DNA from: CAWEHT01 sp963808455 | GTDB lineage: Bacteria; Chloroflexota; Anaerolineae; CG2-30-64-16 | Direction: 5' to 3' | DNA length: 6,489 nucleotides | NCBI GenBank assembly: GCA_963808455.1 | Contig: CAWEHT010000072.1 | Location: forward strand, 1-6,489 | Shown: positions 5,927 to 6,489 of the stretch, in pieces | How the letters are laid out: every line of letters begins with the position of its first letter | Numbering within the stretch: position 1 is the first letter of the stretch | Position numbers and translations under genes: made by a program | Notes under the pieces: generated by a model | Seen by the model: only the letters and a program-made list of their open reading frames with translations | Database searches by the model: none | What the model was told of the DNA's origin: nothing

Positions 5927-6364
5927 GTGAGAACCTATAGTGCAACCATAGCAGACGCCGAGGCCAGCCGGCAATGGTACGTGGTCGATGCTGCCGGCAT
6001 GACCCTGGGACGTCTCGCCACGCAAATCGCCATTGTGCTGAAAGGCAAGCACAAGCCCATCTTCACCCCGTCGATGGATTGCGGCGATTTCGTGATCGTC
6101 ATCAATGCCGAAAAAGTGCGGACAACCGGGCGCAAGCTCGATCAGAAGAACTACTACCGTTTCTCGGGCTACCCGCACGGCTTGAGCGAAATAAGCCTGC
6201 GTGACCAGCTGGCCACGCATCCCGAGCGGGTGATCCAGGCAGCCGTAAAGGGCATGCTGAATCGCAACCGGCTGCGCAGCCAGTTGATGAAGAAGCTCAA
6301 AGTGTACAAGGGACCGGAGCACCCGCACACGGCGCAGCAGCCCAAGCCTTTTCCGTTGGCCTGA
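5927..6364 (+). CDS. rplM: 50S ribosomal protein L13
   Basis: L13 is an early-assembly protein of the large subunit that binds 23S rRNA. The product has 145 residues, close to the E. coli length of 142. Family blocks seen in order are WYVVDAAGMTLGRLA (17-31), GKHKPIFTP (40-48), DFVIVINAEKVRTTG (54-68), YYRFSGYPHGL (76-86), AVKGMLNRNRL (106-116) and KLKVYKGPEHPH near the end. The start is GTG 5927, with AAGGGGAG (5913-5920) 6 bases before it. It gives MRTYSATIAD, matching the normal N-terminus, and no ATG precedes the conserved block. It is followed 43 bases later by rpsI, its near-universal partner. A strong hairpin precedes its ribosome site. Confidence 0.97.
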   Translation: MRTYSATIADAEASRQWYVVDAAGMTLGRLATQIAIVLKGKHKPIFTPSMDCGDFVIVINAEKVRTTGRKLDQKNYYRFSGYPHGLSEISLRDQLATHPERVIQAAVKGMLNRNRLRSQLMKKLKVYKGPEHPHTAQQPKPFPLA

Positions 6365-6407
6365 TGTTCGTGGCGCGTCCCTTTAGGATACGTGAGGAGA
6401 ACAGTAC

Positions 6408-6489
6408 ATGTCTGTAAGGTTTTTCGAGGCCGTTGGCCGACGCAAGACGAGCTCGGCACGCGGTCCGTCTCTACCCTGGCACCGGCACA
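6408..6489 (+). CDS. rpsI: 30S ribosomal protein S9, 5' end, with a +1 frameshift
   Basis: S9 is a small-subunit head protein whose C-terminal tail touches P-site tRNA. Only the first 27 codons lie in the window. ATG 6408 follows GAGGAGA (6394-6400) at 7 bases and encodes MSVRFFEAVGRRKTSSAR, the family N-terminus with its GRRKTSSAR motif. After Arg18 the frame reads GPSLPWH, which is not S9. Skipping one G at 6462/6463 gives VRLYPGTGT, exactly the continuation expected in the family. The remainder of the gene is beyond the right edge, so the downstream stop cannot be seen. As with rpsD, a one-base sequence error is the likeliest reason. Confidence 0.92.
   Translation, partial: MSVRFFEAVGRRKTSSARGPSLPWHRH
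6462..6463 (+). other. Extra G frameshifting rpsI
   Basis: The sequence reads GCACGCGGTCCGTCTCTAC. The S9 motif ARVRLY requires GCA CGC GTC CGT CTC TAC, so one G of the pair is surplus. The error type is the same as in rpsD: a single G doubled. Confidence 0.88.

Noticed and set aside
5390..6328. 312-codon minus-strand open frame opposite truA and rplM
   Set aside because: It crosses two certain genes and their spacer on the other strand and resembles no family; this is a common artefact in high-GC DNA.

Overview
This window lies wholly inside the bacterial ribosomal-protein/RNA-polymerase supercluster, with every gene on the + strand. The order is secY (3' end) - adk - map - rpmJ - rpsM - rpsK - rpsD - rpoA - rplQ - truA - rplM - rpsI (5' end). 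The DNA is GC-rich. Residue patterns in RpoA (HEFSAIPHVREDTT), L36, L13 and SecY, together with truA following rplQ directly and no ECF-transporter genes between them, suggest Chloroflexota or a relative. That placement is made from memory of family sequences and is moderate at best.

Region 1 (1-1789) ends the secretion part of the cluster. It holds the last 102 residues of SecY, then a zinc-type adenylate kinase, then type I methionine aminopeptidase; adk and map overlap by ATGA. Region 2 (1790-5085) is the alpha-operon: L36, S13, S11, S4, RNA polymerase alpha and L17. The usual infA between map and rpmJ is absent; the 47-nt gap instead holds a strong hairpin. Region 3 (5086-6489) has truA, a second strong hairpin, L13 and the start of S9. 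Together the genes supply small- and large-subunit proteins, the polymerase subunit, tRNA modification, N-terminal methionine removal and nucleotide balance, as a growth-linked transcription unit. No promoter or classical terminator was seen, and no gene-free stretch exceeds 80 nt.

The oddest facts are two single-base frameshifts in essential genes, rpsD (at 3201/3202) and rpsI (at 6462/6463). Each is explained by one extra G that turns G into GG, and removing it restores a perfect family motif. Sequencing or assembly error is the likeliest cause. Two U-tract-less hairpins (1793-1817 and 5885-5908), each ending 0-4 nt before a Shine-Dalgarno, are the best candidates for regulatory RNA. The second is placed where L13 autoregulatory leaders occur in other bacteria. 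I see no mobile element, CRISPR array, tRNA/rRNA gene or accessory system here.
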